A stretch of 62,399 bases of DNA from contig JBGVKY010000018.1 of NCBI GenBank assembly GCA_045123995.1, positions 1 through 62,399 on the forward strand, in the 5' to 3' direction. The DNA is from HGM11501 sp045123995. Lineage in GTDB: Bacteria > Bacillota > Clostridia > CAKSNL01 > HGM11501. This document shows, piece by piece, positions 1-7,753 of this stretch; position 1 is the first letter of the stretch, and each line of letters starts with the position of its first letter. A program made the translations under genes and the position numbers. Under the pieces are notes generated by a model. That model worked only from the letters and a program-made list of their open reading frames with translations. It made no database searches and was not told the origin of the DNA.

Positions 1-192
1 TACACGATTTTCTTCATCGAGCCAACCATTTTTTACAGACAATCCCGTGCGGTCAAGCATAAGACCATATAATACCTTTGCTTCAGCTGATACATCTTTG
101 AACATCTTTTCTTTGAATAGCATTTTGGGGATGCGATAAAAAGAAAATTGCTCTGTTTCATTTCCGTAGAAATACTCAAATTCAAATGACAT
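1..192 (-). CDS. Replication initiator protein A (RepA), N-terminal part, cut by the window edge
   Basis: The visible 64 codons begin at an ATG (complement of 190-192) behind a strong AGGAGGTG site at 199-206. The peptide starts MSFEFEYFYGNE and carries AKVLYGLMLDR and NGWLDEENR, which I recognise as the RepA N-terminal domain found in conjugative elements of the Tn1549/CTn type in Clostridia; such proteins start element or plasmid replication by a winged-helix fold. Only the first quarter or so of the protein is in view, so the C-terminal domain cannot be judged. It lies downstream of the HTH gene and a terminator-like hairpin. Its presence marks this end of the window as mobile DNA (inference). 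Confidence 0.8.
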   Translation of the reverse strand, partial: MSFEFEYFYGNETEQFSFYRIPKMLFKEKMFKDVSAEAKVLYGLMLDRTGLSVKNGWLDEENRV

Positions 193-229
193 TGTTTTCA
201 CCTCCTGAATCATTTTTAATATAAAAAAA

Positions 230-269
230 GAAGGCTGCTACACCCTCATATTGAGAGGTAACAACCTTC
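230..269 (-). terminator. Terminator-like hairpin between the HTH gene and repA
   Basis: On the minus strand the arms GAAGGTTGTTAC and GTAGCAGCCTTC fold with G-U pairs around a short AATAT loop, followed by a run of seven T (complement 223-229). It should end transcription of the upstream HTH gene, or attenuate read-through into repA. Confidence 0.65.
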
Positions 270-326
270 TTTCTCTTTAACAAATCTGTGCATTTTATAT
301 TGCCTATTGAAAAATGTCAAGAAATG

Positions 327-818
327 TTATATAATACCAATATTGCGAAAATCTGAAATGTGGGTTTCGGATTTTCGTATTATAGTCACATAGTAGGGAC
401 TAACAAGAAAATCAATTAAATCTTCTTTGGCAATTCTGAAACGCTTACGGACAACAACGCCGAGTATCTTTTCGCTATTTATCCACTTGCGAATAATCTC
501 TTTACCGTACCCGGTAACTGTGCGTATGTCCTTTGCATCAATTACTTGGGGGTAATCTCGCATTTTATTTCTGTAATAGGTTTTAATGCTTGATATTTGC
601 TCCTTTGTAAGTTTGCCACGATTGGCTCTCTCACGGATATATTGTTCCGCTTCTTCAACGGGAATAGCGTAATAATGAAGCAGACCATCACGCTTTTTTT
701 CAAAATTGACTTTTTTACTTTTTATCAATTTGTATGCAGTCGATTCTGAAATATCGCATAGCTTGCAAAACTCTTGCTTCGTAACATACAAATTATTCGT
801 GTTTTCGACAACATTCAT
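327..818 (-). CDS. Two-domain helix-turn-helix / excisionase-like protein of a mobile element
   Basis: A 163-residue basic protein. Residues about 11-60 (YVTKQEFCKLCDISESTAYK) look like an excisionase/MerR-type winged HTH followed by IPVEEAEQYI. Residues about 93-140 (IDAKDIRTVTGYGKEIIRKW, then FRIAKEDLIDFLV) repeat the same plan, so the protein probably has two DNA-binding units. ATG start with AAGGTG seven bases upstream. It is the gene nearest the element end and sits just inside an array of short repeats, so a role in excision directionality or element regulation is plausible but inferred. No integrase is visible on this side. The exact family is not identified. Confidence 0.6.
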   Translation of the reverse strand: MNVVENTNNLYVTKQEFCKLCDISESTAYKLIKSKKVNFEKKRDGLLHYYAIPVEEAEQYIRERANRGKLTKEQISSIKTYYRNKMRDYPQVIDAKDIRTVTGYGKEIIRKWINSEKILGVVVRKRFRIAKEDLIDFLVSPYYVTIIRKSETHISDFRNIGII

Positions 819-875
819 CTTTTATCACCTTGTTTTTCAATGTTCAATAGTAGGTGATGAATGTTTTTCCCAAAG

Positions 876-1030
876 AGTTCCCAATCAGTTCCCAAAAATG
901 TGATAAATTCAATGAAAAATACAAATAATGGACAAGGTCTTATATTTGGCGGATTTCAGGTGTTTCATATACTCATAAACCCTGATTTTACAAGGGTTTT
1001 AACTTCTTTTAAGTTCCCACAAGTTCCACT
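876..1030. repeat. Iterated 11-bp AGTTCCCA repeats, putative recombinase arm sites at the element end
   Basis: AGTTCCCA occurs at 876-883, 887-894 and 1012-1019, with the variant AGTTCCA at 1022-1028 and a further AGTTC at 1042-1046. Read on the minus strand the inner group is three units starting TTGGGAA at 11-bp spacing. Between the groups lies an inverted repeat, AAACCC (977-982) and GGGTTT (994-999). Short direct repeats phased by one helical turn next to an element end resemble arm-type sites of tyrosine recombinases; this is inference from pattern and position. Confidence 0.5.
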
Positions 1031-1811
1031 AACTTCCGAGAAGTTCAACTGATTCGAAATCACTTTCATTAAGGTAACCGGGATGAAATAAAACCTCTAT
1101 ATCTTTTTTATGCTTTTTCGCCATTTTTATATATCGGGGCAGTACCTTTGCAACTCTTTTTTCATCCATTTTTCCTGAAAAAAGCACTCCGAAAAAATAT
1201 GCCGTAGGGATATAAAAATCCCTTAAAGCGCCTTTATTTATAACCCATAAAAATTTAAGGAGCCATTGTTTAATCAGATTGACTATGCTGTATGTAAAAT
1301 AAAGTGAAGGGGTTTTTATATAAGGCAAAACAGGCTCTGCCGGAATTCTTATATATCGGGGATTTATCCCCTCTTCTTTCAAAACCCTTATAAGAGCCTT
1401 AAACACCCCCGGTATCATATGAGTATGCTGATGGCTGTCCAAAAACAAAGGAGCTCCTTTTGGCAAAATGCTCATCCAGTATAAAACCTGAGCTCTTATC
1501 TCTTTATATGCCTCCTCTTCAAACTTCTTCTTTTTAAGTAAACTAAGTTTGAAAAGTCCTCCGAAAGCATGAATAAAATTTCCGTTTTCATCGGTAAGCA
1601 GTCCATTTTTTTCCGCCTGTGCCATGGCCTTTCCTTCTACAAGGTTTATGTGAAGCGAAACCTTAGCATTATCAGTTATCTCATTCAAATCAACATTGTC
1701 AAAATTCGGAAACACACTTATTTTATTAAGCACTCCTTCATCGGCACATTTTTTTATTCGCAAGGAAGATACTTCGTTAAGTCCGTAATCGTCGGCACAA
1801 AAATATATCAT
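1029..1811 (-). CDS. YdjC/ChbG-family carbohydrate deacetylase-like protein, probably C-terminally truncated
   Basis: 260 residues. The start (YFCADDYGLN) carries the family's metal-binding Asp pair; DSHQHTHMIPGV supplies the His ligands and VLFHPGYLNESDF the last conserved His. The family removes acetyl groups from N-acetylated sugars in a TIM-barrel fold. The ATG follows the stop of the glucosyltransferase directly, so it is the last gene of the polysaccharide operon. The final residues after HPGYL stop abruptly at a TAG formed inside GGAACTT-type repeats that look like mobile-element DNA, so the native C-terminus was probably replaced on integration. Substrate unknown; by context a glycan or polyprenyl-linked sugar. 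Confidence 0.75.
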   Translation of the reverse strand: MIYFCADDYGLNEVSSLRIKKCADEGVLNKISVFPNFDNVDLNEITDNAKVSLHINLVEGKAMAQAEKNGLLTDENGNFIHAFGGLFKLSLLKKKKFEEEAYKEIRAQVLYWMSILPKGAPLFLDSHQHTHMIPGVFKALIRVLKEEGINPRYIRIPAEPVLPYIKTPSLYFTYSIVNLIKQWLLKFLWVINKGALRDFYIPTAYFFGVLFSGKMDEKRVAKVLPRYIKMAKKHKKDIEVLFHPGYLNESDFESVELLGS

Positions 1812-3380
1812 TTACCAATCACCCTCTGTTCCGAGTTTAACGACCACTATGTTTTCTATTACTCTGACACAGTCTTTTTTAGGCCACGTATCCATGCTTT
1901 TGACTTCTTCAAGCTCAGTAAGTCTTCTTTTCTCTTCTCCGCTTATAAATTTATAGTCCTTTCCGCAGTAGTCATTAAGTGCACTTGTAAACACACTTTG
2001 TCCTACCGTTTCGTCGTCCTTTCGGATTATATATCCGTCGGTTATTCCCGTTATATCAGGGGTAAGATTTACGCTGTAATCAGAGCTGTTATCCAAAGCA
2101 CCGATAACAAGAATTTCATCACATTCTTCTGCCATTGGGGTCTGTTCAATTCTGTCTGCTATACGAATTAAAACACCGTAGGATTTTTCGTATGCCATCT
2201 GAGCTTTATGATAGCTTACATTTGCAATTACAACCTGATTTACAATTACAGTCAATGCAGTTATCATAATAATCCAGCATTTTATCACAGCGTGCTTTTC
2301 TTTTTTCTCTGCTCCCCTTTCGTAAAGCATCAGAAAGAAAAGGTAAAACACAGAGTATCCCATAATCATCAGATTGTGATAATCAATACCTGCATTTATA
2401 AAAGCCAAAGCCCCTGCACCTGCTATGAGCATAATTCCAAGGATGGCAATAACAAAAATTTTCGAAGGGGTTTTATAAAGCTTGTTTATAATTATGTATC
2501 TTATATAGTGAACCAGCGTGAAAATTAAAATAAATGCATTCAAGAAGATATATACATTAAGTCCCTCTGACAAATCAAAGAAGCAATCTAAAAAAGTTTC
2601 CTTAATTGAGTATAAAGAACCCATAATATCTATATTTGCCAGGGATGCTGATGAATTTATTCCCTGATAGTCAAGGAGCTCCACCGAGAAAATTCCCGTA
2701 ATCCCTTTTAATATAAGATAGTATAGTGCCACTCCCAAAATTCCCGTAAGGAGCATATTTAAGCCCTTTTTCAAAACCTTTAACAAAGATGCATTATTAT
2801 AGATTGTTTCATCAATAAGGTGTAATATAACAAGCATTATAGTAACAGTTATATAAGCTTGGTAAATACCTGTAGAAAAAGCGATAATGACTGCCGAAAG
2901 AATGTGATTTTTCTTATCTCCCGTCATTAAAAGTGCCGCAAGGCTTGATAAGAAAAATGCGATACTGTAAGCGTCCGCCACATAATTATACATCAGAACC
3001 GATGTAACTGTTGGGAATGAAACAATTAAGGCTCCTACCAAAAATGCCGTCATTTTTTTACTGACCCTAAGTATTTTTAAAATACATACTGCTCCTAAAG
3101 CATGAAATAAGATGGTTATAATTCCGTTTAAAAAGGGAAGATCATAAAAGGAACTTAATGACGCCGCCACAGGCAAAAACCATCTGCCGAGGCCTATCAT
3201 GTTCTGGGCATCATATCTGAAAACCAAAGAATCCCAGTTGGGAAGCCAGGAGGTTATCTTATATAAATGTGCCAAAAGCCCTACTATGAAAGCTCCCAGA
3301 AAACAAACTTTCCACTCCGGCAATATGAAGCTATTAAGTTTTTTAAGTACTTTTTCAGGCACCTTTACCACTCCAGCCAT
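1812..3380 (-). CDS. GtrII-type membrane glucosyltransferase
   Basis: About 522 residues with many hydrophobic helices and a hydrophilic C-terminal segment of roughly 110 residues, matching the Glucos_trans_II (GtrII) family that transfers glucose from a polyprenyl-phosphate donor to surface glycans outside the membrane. Asp residues early in the protein (LPNWDSLVFRYD) fit the acidic loop of such GT-C enzymes. The open frame begins at an ATG overlapping the GT32 gene by 16 bases, but a GTG at 3360-3362 has a better-spaced site (CTGGAG) and starts just after that gene's stop, so I favour the shorter 516-residue form. A GtrA-like protein encoded at 6344-6733 could supply the flipped donor. Confidence 0.7.
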   Translation of the reverse strand: MAGVVKVPEKVLKKLNSFILPEWKVCFLGAFIVGLLAHLYKITSWLPNWDSLVFRYDAQNMIGLGRWFLPVAASLSSFYDLPFLNGIITILFHALGAVCILKILRVSKKMTAFLVGALIVSFPTVTSVLMYNYVADAYSIAFFLSSLAALLMTGDKKNHILSAVIIAFSTGIYQAYITVTIMLVILHLIDETIYNNASLLKVLKKGLNMLLTGILGVALYYLILKGITGIFSVELLDYQGINSSASLANIDIMGSLYSIKETFLDCFFDLSEGLNVYIFLNAFILIFTLVHYIRYIIINKLYKTPSKIFVIAILGIMLIAGAGALAFINAGIDYHNLMIMGYSVFYLFFLMLYERGAEKKEKHAVIKCWIIMITALTVIVNQVVIANVSYHKAQMAYEKSYGVLIRIADRIEQTPMAEECDEILVIGALDNSSDYSVNLTPDITGITDGYIIRKDDETVGQSVFTSALNDYCGKDYKFISGEEKRRLTELEEVKSMDTWPKKDCVRVIENIVVVKLGTEGDW

Positions 3381-4099
3381 TTTAATTTATGCAAAAACTT
3401 CCCGTAAAGCTTTTCATAGAGTCTGACTCCTATAATCCGCTTTACAAATAAAGTTCTCTTAGCTCTTTTTGATGTCCACGATGCACAAAAATGATGTATC
3501 GAATGAGTGTTTTTTGTAATCACTTTTTTCCCTGTATAATACTTCATGGGGCAAAGATAATCCTCAGGCAGAAGATGTATTCCCATAAAGACCTGGTCCT
3601 TAATTTCAGTATCCAGCCCAAGCTTCACGGCAGTTTCCGTGTTTCTTTCGGGACAGGGCTTAATATCATATGAGCCGTCAGGCAAAACAAATGATATATC
3701 GTCATAATCTTTTAAGAATGCTTCAATTAAGGGATTCCCTTTTTCTGCTGCAAATCCCAAACCCGTTGAAACAATTCCGTTATCGTCAAAGCCCATATAG
3801 CCTCCGTTCTCTAGAATATCATCAAGAGGTTTTATAACTTCAACGTCTGTATCAAAATAAATTCCGCCCTCTTCATACATTACCTTGAGTCTTACATAGT
3901 CACTTACGAAAGCCCATTTACCTGCATCGTAGGCTTCTTTTGCATATTTATTTTGACTTACATCAAAATTATCTTCATTCCAGCAAACTATCTTATAGTC
4001 AGGCAGATATTTTTCCCAGCTCTTTATACATTTCTTTGCCAAAGCGGGCTTTTCTCCCCTGCCGAACCAACAATAATGGATAACTTTCGGAATACTCAT
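3365..4099 (-). CDS. GT32-type glycosyltransferase (DXD sugar-binding motif)
   Basis: 244 residues beginning SIPKVIHYCWFGRGEKP, the classic start of the capsular/glycosyltransferase family 32 group. GGIYFDTDVEVIKPLDD holds the DXD motif that binds the nucleotide-sugar through a divalent metal. No membrane helix: a cytoplasmic enzyme adding one sugar to a lipid-linked repeat unit. Its ATG overlaps the flippase stop by four bases (ATGA), so translation is coupled. Donor and acceptor cannot be told from sequence. Confidence 0.85.
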   Translation of the reverse strand: MSIPKVIHYCWFGRGEKPALAKKCIKSWEKYLPDYKIVCWNEDNFDVSQNKYAKEAYDAGKWAFVSDYVRLKVMYEEGGIYFDTDVEVIKPLDDILENGGYMGFDDNGIVSTGLGFAAEKGNPLIEAFLKDYDDISFVLPDGSYDIKPCPERNTETAVKLGLDTEIKDQVFMGIHLLPEDYLCPMKYYTGKKVITKNTHSIHHFCASWTSKRAKRTLFVKRIIGVRLYEKLYGKFLHKLKWLEW

Positions 4100-5601
4100 T
4101 TATTCCTCTTCCCCCTGTATAATTCAAAAATAGTCTTAAATGCAGATTTATTGAATAGGAAATTCGCAAGTATATAAAGGGCCAAAATCCAGACTGAATG
4201 GATAATTCCATTAAGAAGCAATCTCAAAAATGAAAAATCCGAGAATGTATCAACGGAAAACACCGCCATAACCAGAGCAAAAACCGCACCGTTTACAAGG
4301 ATGATTTTATATGTACTAAGCGGGCTTCTTTCAAGAACTTTTCTGTTAGAATAATAAATCGTTACTATACCGCGGTATAAAAGGGCCGCTATTGTTCCTA
4401 TCAAAGCCCCCTCTATTCCCATATATATAATGCCAAAAACTGAAACCGTGATATTTATTATCATTTCCCACATTGCAAAAGAACGAGTTTTTTCAAAATC
4501 CCCCGAATATTCAATTACACCGTTTTGAGGCAACTTTCCGTTGGCAATAAGATTCATTATTACAAAAAGCAACAATAAAACTCCATTGGAATAGTCGGCA
4601 TCGTTTATACCCTTTGTGTAAATCTGAATGATAGGAAGTAAGAATGCCGCCATCAAAGTATAAATCAGATAGGTCGACATTATGTAAAAAGTTTCATATG
4701 CCGAAAAAAGCTTATCAAACTTTTCTCTTTCCGTGTTAAACATCTGTCCCAGAGCAAATGTAAAGGACGAAACTATACTTGTTATAAAATTCTGCACCTG
4801 AGAAAAGAAAATATTATATATGGCGTAAATACTTGCGGCTTTAAAATCGCACAGAACGGAGATCAGTATCACATCGGTGTTATTAAAAACCATTCCTGAA
4901 AGCTGATGTACCAAAACCGAATTTTTCTGGGAGATGGCTTTAAAATCAGGCTTAGCCTTTAAGTCAAGCCATTTATATCTTCTCCTGGCATAAAAATATA
5001 AAAACAAAAGCTGAATGAGATAAATTATACAGTAAACCAGCTGGATTAAAACCAGACTGTCAGATAGGAGCAGGACAAGGATTTTCGCCGCATTCGAAAC
5101 AATCTGCAAAATTGTTTCCGCATTGTTTATTACATACCTTCTTCCGTCAACCTCCATAAGTATCCTGTACTTGGCCTGAACAAAATAGCTGAAAAGTGCC
5201 GGGATGGCATATAATATAATTATAAAAAAGAGTTCATTACTGTCTATGGAATTGGGAATTATGTACGCATATACTAAAGCTATAACAAGAACTATAACAA
5301 GGTATACGATTCCCGTTCTTTTATAATAGCTGTTGGTTGCAGCTAAAACCGAACTTGCACTTTTATAATCATTTGTTCCTATTCTTTTATAAAGAGCCTG
5401 GGTTGTTGCAAGCCCGACCCCCGCCTCAAGAAGACACATATATGTAAAAATCTGTTTAATAGTAGAAAGTACACCGTTTACTTCTGAGCCGAAATTTTCA
5501 AGGTATAATCTGGGCAGTATAAAGCTTAATGATATAAGCACAATCTGATATATAAAAGACGACAGTAAATTGTTTTTTATTCTCGAATCCTTATCTGCCA
5601 C
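4096..5601 (-). CDS. Polysaccharide flippase (Wzx/MVF-like membrane protein)
   Basis: 501 residues, predicted 12-14 membrane helices spread over the full length, starting ADKDSRIKNNLLSSFIYQIV as in the polysaccharide-biosynthesis branch of the MOP superfamily. Such proteins move lipid-linked oligosaccharides across the membrane. The start is GTG (5599-5601) with GGAGGTGGG six bases upstream. It is the first gene of a transcript with its own promoter at 5752-5780 and a hairpin in the leader, and is followed by two glycosyltransferases and the deacetylase. No polymerase or ligase is recognised in the operon; those would lie beyond the mobile element or elsewhere. Confidence 0.8.
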   Translation of the reverse strand: MADKDSRIKNNLLSSFIYQIVLISLSFILPRLYLENFGSEVNGVLSTIKQIFTYMCLLEAGVGLATTQALYKRIGTNDYKSASSVLAATNSYYKRTGIVYLVIVLVIALVYAYIIPNSIDSNELFFIIILYAIPALFSYFVQAKYRILMEVDGRRYVINNAETILQIVSNAAKILVLLLSDSLVLIQLVYCIIYLIQLLFLYFYARRRYKWLDLKAKPDFKAISQKNSVLVHQLSGMVFNNTDVILISVLCDFKAASIYAIYNIFFSQVQNFITSIVSSFTFALGQMFNTEREKFDKLFSAYETFYIMSTYLIYTLMAAFLLPIIQIYTKGINDADYSNGVLLLLFVIMNLIANGKLPQNGVIEYSGDFEKTRSFAMWEMIINITVSVFGIIYMGIEGALIGTIAALLYRGIVTIYYSNRKVLERSPLSTYKIILVNGAVFALVMAVFSVDTFSDFSFLRLLLNGIIHSVWILALYILANFLFNKSAFKTIFELYRGKRNK

Positions 5602-5621
5602 AAACCCACCTCCTTTAACAA

Positions 5622-5658
5622 AAAAGCAACCCCGTTTTTTTCATCTGAGGTTGCTTTT
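5622..5658 (-). terminator. Leader terminator (putative attenuator) just ahead of the flippase start
   Basis: On the minus strand AAAAGCAACC and GGTTGCTTTT pair around a 17-base loop and are followed by T-rich sequence, ending only about 10 bases before the ribosome-binding site at 5606-5614. It lies downstream of the promoter at 5752-5780, so every transcript from that promoter must read through it. A second small hairpin (ATTATGC/GCATAAT, 5705-5725) lies between promoter and terminator. An attenuator controlled by an antiterminator is the simplest reading; it could also end read-through from the upstream genes. Confidence 0.6.
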
Positions 5659-5751
5659 CTTAAAAGATATATTCCCCCCAGGTGATATAAAAAGATTTGA
5701 CCCAATTATGCTTTTTAGGCATAATCATAGGATTTTATATTTTATCTTTTT

Positions 5752-5780
5752 ATTTTATCATCAATACGCCTTTTTGTCAA
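5752..5780 (-). promoter_or_regulatory. Sigma-A promoter of the flippase operon
   Basis: TTGACA (complement 5775-5780), 17-bp spacer, TAAAAT (complement 5752-5757). It gives a leader of about 140 bases before the GTG start at 5601. Confidence 0.7.
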
Positions 5781-5804
5781 CAAGAGTCAATATTTTACCA
5801 CATA

Positions 5805-6347
5805 TTATATACGATTACAAATATATTCTGAGGTGGCGTTTTTTTTCTGTATTATTTTTCCGGGATTTCCAATGACTATACTATGGTCGGGAACATCGAA
5901 ATTCACATAGGAGAGAGGGGCTATAAGCACATCGTTTCCTATATTTACATTTCCCACTATAACAGCGTTGGTTCCTATCCAGCAGTCATCTCCTATTTTA
6001 GGTGTCCCCTTTCTCTTTCCGCGGTTTTCCATTCCGATTGTAACACCCGTTGCTATGTTTACGTTTTTCCCTATTTCAGCCTCCGGATGAATGATAATCC
6101 TGCCCAGATGACCTATATAAAAGCCCTCGCCGATGGAAGTCCTTGCAGGAATCTGGATTTTAGTTATGTTAGAAAGATGCTTAAGTCTTAGTACATAAAA
6201 AAGTTTAAGGGGCAAAAAGCTGCACATATTAGCCTTTCTGAATAAAGCTATGTATTTAATCTCAAGCGGTCTTAAAAGCTTTTTTACCAAAGGCTCCCCG
6301 GCATCTCCGTAATATCTGTATAAATCCTTTTTGAAAATTTTGTTCAT
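5805..6347 (-). CDS. Serine-acetyltransferase-like hexapeptide-repeat acyltransferase
   Basis: 180 residues. From about residue 65 the chain shows left-handed beta-helix hexapeptides (IPARTSIGEGFYIGHLGRI, IGKNVNIATGVTIG, IGDDCWIGTNAVIVGNVNIG) ending in VIGNPGKII, as in CysE-type acetyltransferases. The His in IGHLG is the usual catalytic position. Family members use acetyl-CoA; within a glycan operon the target is more likely a sugar hydroxyl or amine than free serine (inference). ATG overlaps the GtrA stop by four bases. A second relative is encoded at 11002-11625. Confidence 0.75.
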   Translation of the reverse strand: MNKIFKKDLYRYYGDAGEPLVKKLLRPLEIKYIALFRKANMCSFLPLKLFYVLRLKHLSNITKIQIPARTSIGEGFYIGHLGRIIIHPEAEIGKNVNIATGVTIGMENRGKRKGTPKIGDDCWIGTNAVIVGNVNIGNDVLIAPLSYVNFDVPDHSIVIGNPGKIIQKKNATSEYICNRI

Positions 6348-6733
6348 ATCTTTTCCTCTTTTTCTTTAGATTCCAAAAACACTTTTCTTGTTATAAAATT
6401 ATAGACCGGCACAATTACCATAGCAAGAAATTTAACCACAAGGTAGTGTAAGGATAAAAAGTCAATTCCAAACCATAAAATCACCTGATTTAAGATTAGT
6501 CCACCGATACTCAAAAGTACAAATATAATAAACTCCTTTATCCTGCTTTGCTTCTTACTTTTAAAAACAAAGGTCATGCTAAGAAAATAGTTTACCGTAA
6601 CGGAAATACTGAAAGAAACAGCCGAGGAAATGAGCACATCTATAAAAAGCAGTTCTTTCAATACAACGAGAACTCCTACATCAACAATAGCGGCAATAAC
6701 ACCCACTATTGCAAATTTAAATAACTGCAGCAT
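6344..6733 (-). CDS. GtrA-family small membrane protein
   Basis: 129 residues from the ATG at 6731-6733, chosen because AGAGGAGG lies five bases upstream; the frame is open for eight more codons without a site. Four hydrophobic helices with the family pattern LFKFAIVGVIAAIVDVGVL near the start and VNYFLSMTFVFK in the middle. GtrA proteins are thought to flip polyprenyl-phosphate sugars so that GtrB/GtrII-type transferases can use them outside. It pairs naturally with the GtrII-type enzyme encoded at 1812-3380. Confidence 0.8.
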   Translation of the reverse strand: MLQLFKFAIVGVIAAIVDVGVLVVLKELLFIDVLISSAVSFSISVTVNYFLSMTFVFKSKKQSRIKEFIIFVLLSIGGLILNQVILWFGIDFLSLHYLVVKFLAMVIVPVYNFITRKVFLESKEKEEKI

Positions 6734-6760
6734 ATAAACCTCCTCTTTTTTCAGCAATAA

Positions 6761-7753
6761 TCAAAGAACAATAGAGTCTATTTCATCCAGTTCTTCCTTT
6801 GTAAAATCAATATTTTCTGCCATTTTAAGATTTTCTAATATCTGCTCCGGTTTAGAAGCTCCTATTAAGACACTTGTAATTCCTTCATGGCTATATACCC
6901 AGGAAAGTGCCATTTGCGCAAGAGTTTGTCCCCTTTTTCCTGCAATGGTGTTTAATTTCCTTATTTTTTCCATCATTTCCCCTGACAGAGCTTTTTCTTT
7001 TAAAAATCTTCCGTCCGTTTTTATCCGGCTGTCATTTGGAATCCCTTTAAGATAACGGTCTGAAAGAAGTCCCTGAGCAAGAGGGCTGAAAATAATCATT
7101 CCTTTTTTCTTTGAAATTGCACTATTAAGTATTCCGTTTTTCTCTACCGCCCTGTCAAGAATTGAATATCTGTTCTGATTGATTATAAAAGGACACTTGA
7201 GCTCTTCTAAAATGGCTGCTGCTTTTTCCATGGTTTCACCGTCATAATTGGAAAGACCCACATAAAGTGCCTTTCCGCTTTTCACTATGTCCGAAAGTGC
7301 CCACATCGTCTCGTAAAGAGGCGTGTCGGGATCCATTCTGTGGTGATAAAAAATATCCACATAATCAACATTCATTCTCTTAAGGCTCTGGTCAAGGCTT
7401 GCCACAAGATACTTTTTACTTCCCCAGTCCCCATAGGGTCCCGGCCACATATAGTACCCGGCTTTAGTGCTTATTATCATTTCATCTCTGTACTTTTTAA
7501 GATGTTTATTAAGTATCTTACCGAAATTGATTTCCGCACTGCCCTCGGAAGGTCCGTAATTATTTGCCAGGTCAAAGTGGGTTATGCCGTTGTTAAAGGC
7601 GGAAAAGCACATTTCGCACATATTTTTATAGTCTGCGTTATTCCCGAAATTGTGCCACAGTCCCAATGATACAGAAGGGAGCTTAAGTCCGCTTTCACCG
7701 CACTTTCTGTATTCTGCATTTTCATATCGCTTTGGGTTTTCTTTATATTTCAC
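6761..7753 (-). CDS. Aldo/keto reductase, YghZ/Kv-beta-like
   Basis: 330 residues with the AKR barrel and tetrad Asp61, Tyr66, Lys97 and His137 (FDLANNYGPSEG, IISTKAGY, IFYHHRMDPDTP). NADP-binding residues appear near the C-terminus (SVLIGASKPEQILENL). The MWPGPYGDWGSKKYL stretch is typical of the L-glyceraldehyde-3-phosphate reductase group. It reduces small aldehydes in the cytoplasm. The ATG overlaps the FliB stop by four bases and GtrA follows 27 bases later, so it is inside an operon although no link to glycan assembly is obvious. Confidence 0.85.
   Translation of the reverse strand: MKYKENPKRYENAEYRKCGESGLKLPSVSLGLWHNFGNNADYKNMCEMCFSAFNNGITHFDLANNYGPSEGSAEINFGKILNKHLKKYRDEMIISTKAGYYMWPGPYGDWGSKKYLVASLDQSLKRMNVDYVDIFYHHRMDPDTPLYETMWALSDIVKSGKALYVGLSNYDGETMEKAAAILEELKCPFIINQNRYSILDRAVEKNGILNSAISKKKGMIIFSPLAQGLLSDRYLKGIPNDSRIKTDGRFLKEKALSGEMMEKIRKLNTIAGKRGQTLAQMALSWVYSHEGITSVLIGASKPEQILENLKMAENIDFTKEELDEIDSIVL

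Noticed and set aside
1569..2171. A 200-codon plus-strand frame
   Set aside because: It lies opposite the YdjC and GtrII genes, has no ribosome site and reads as low-complexity antisense of membrane helices.
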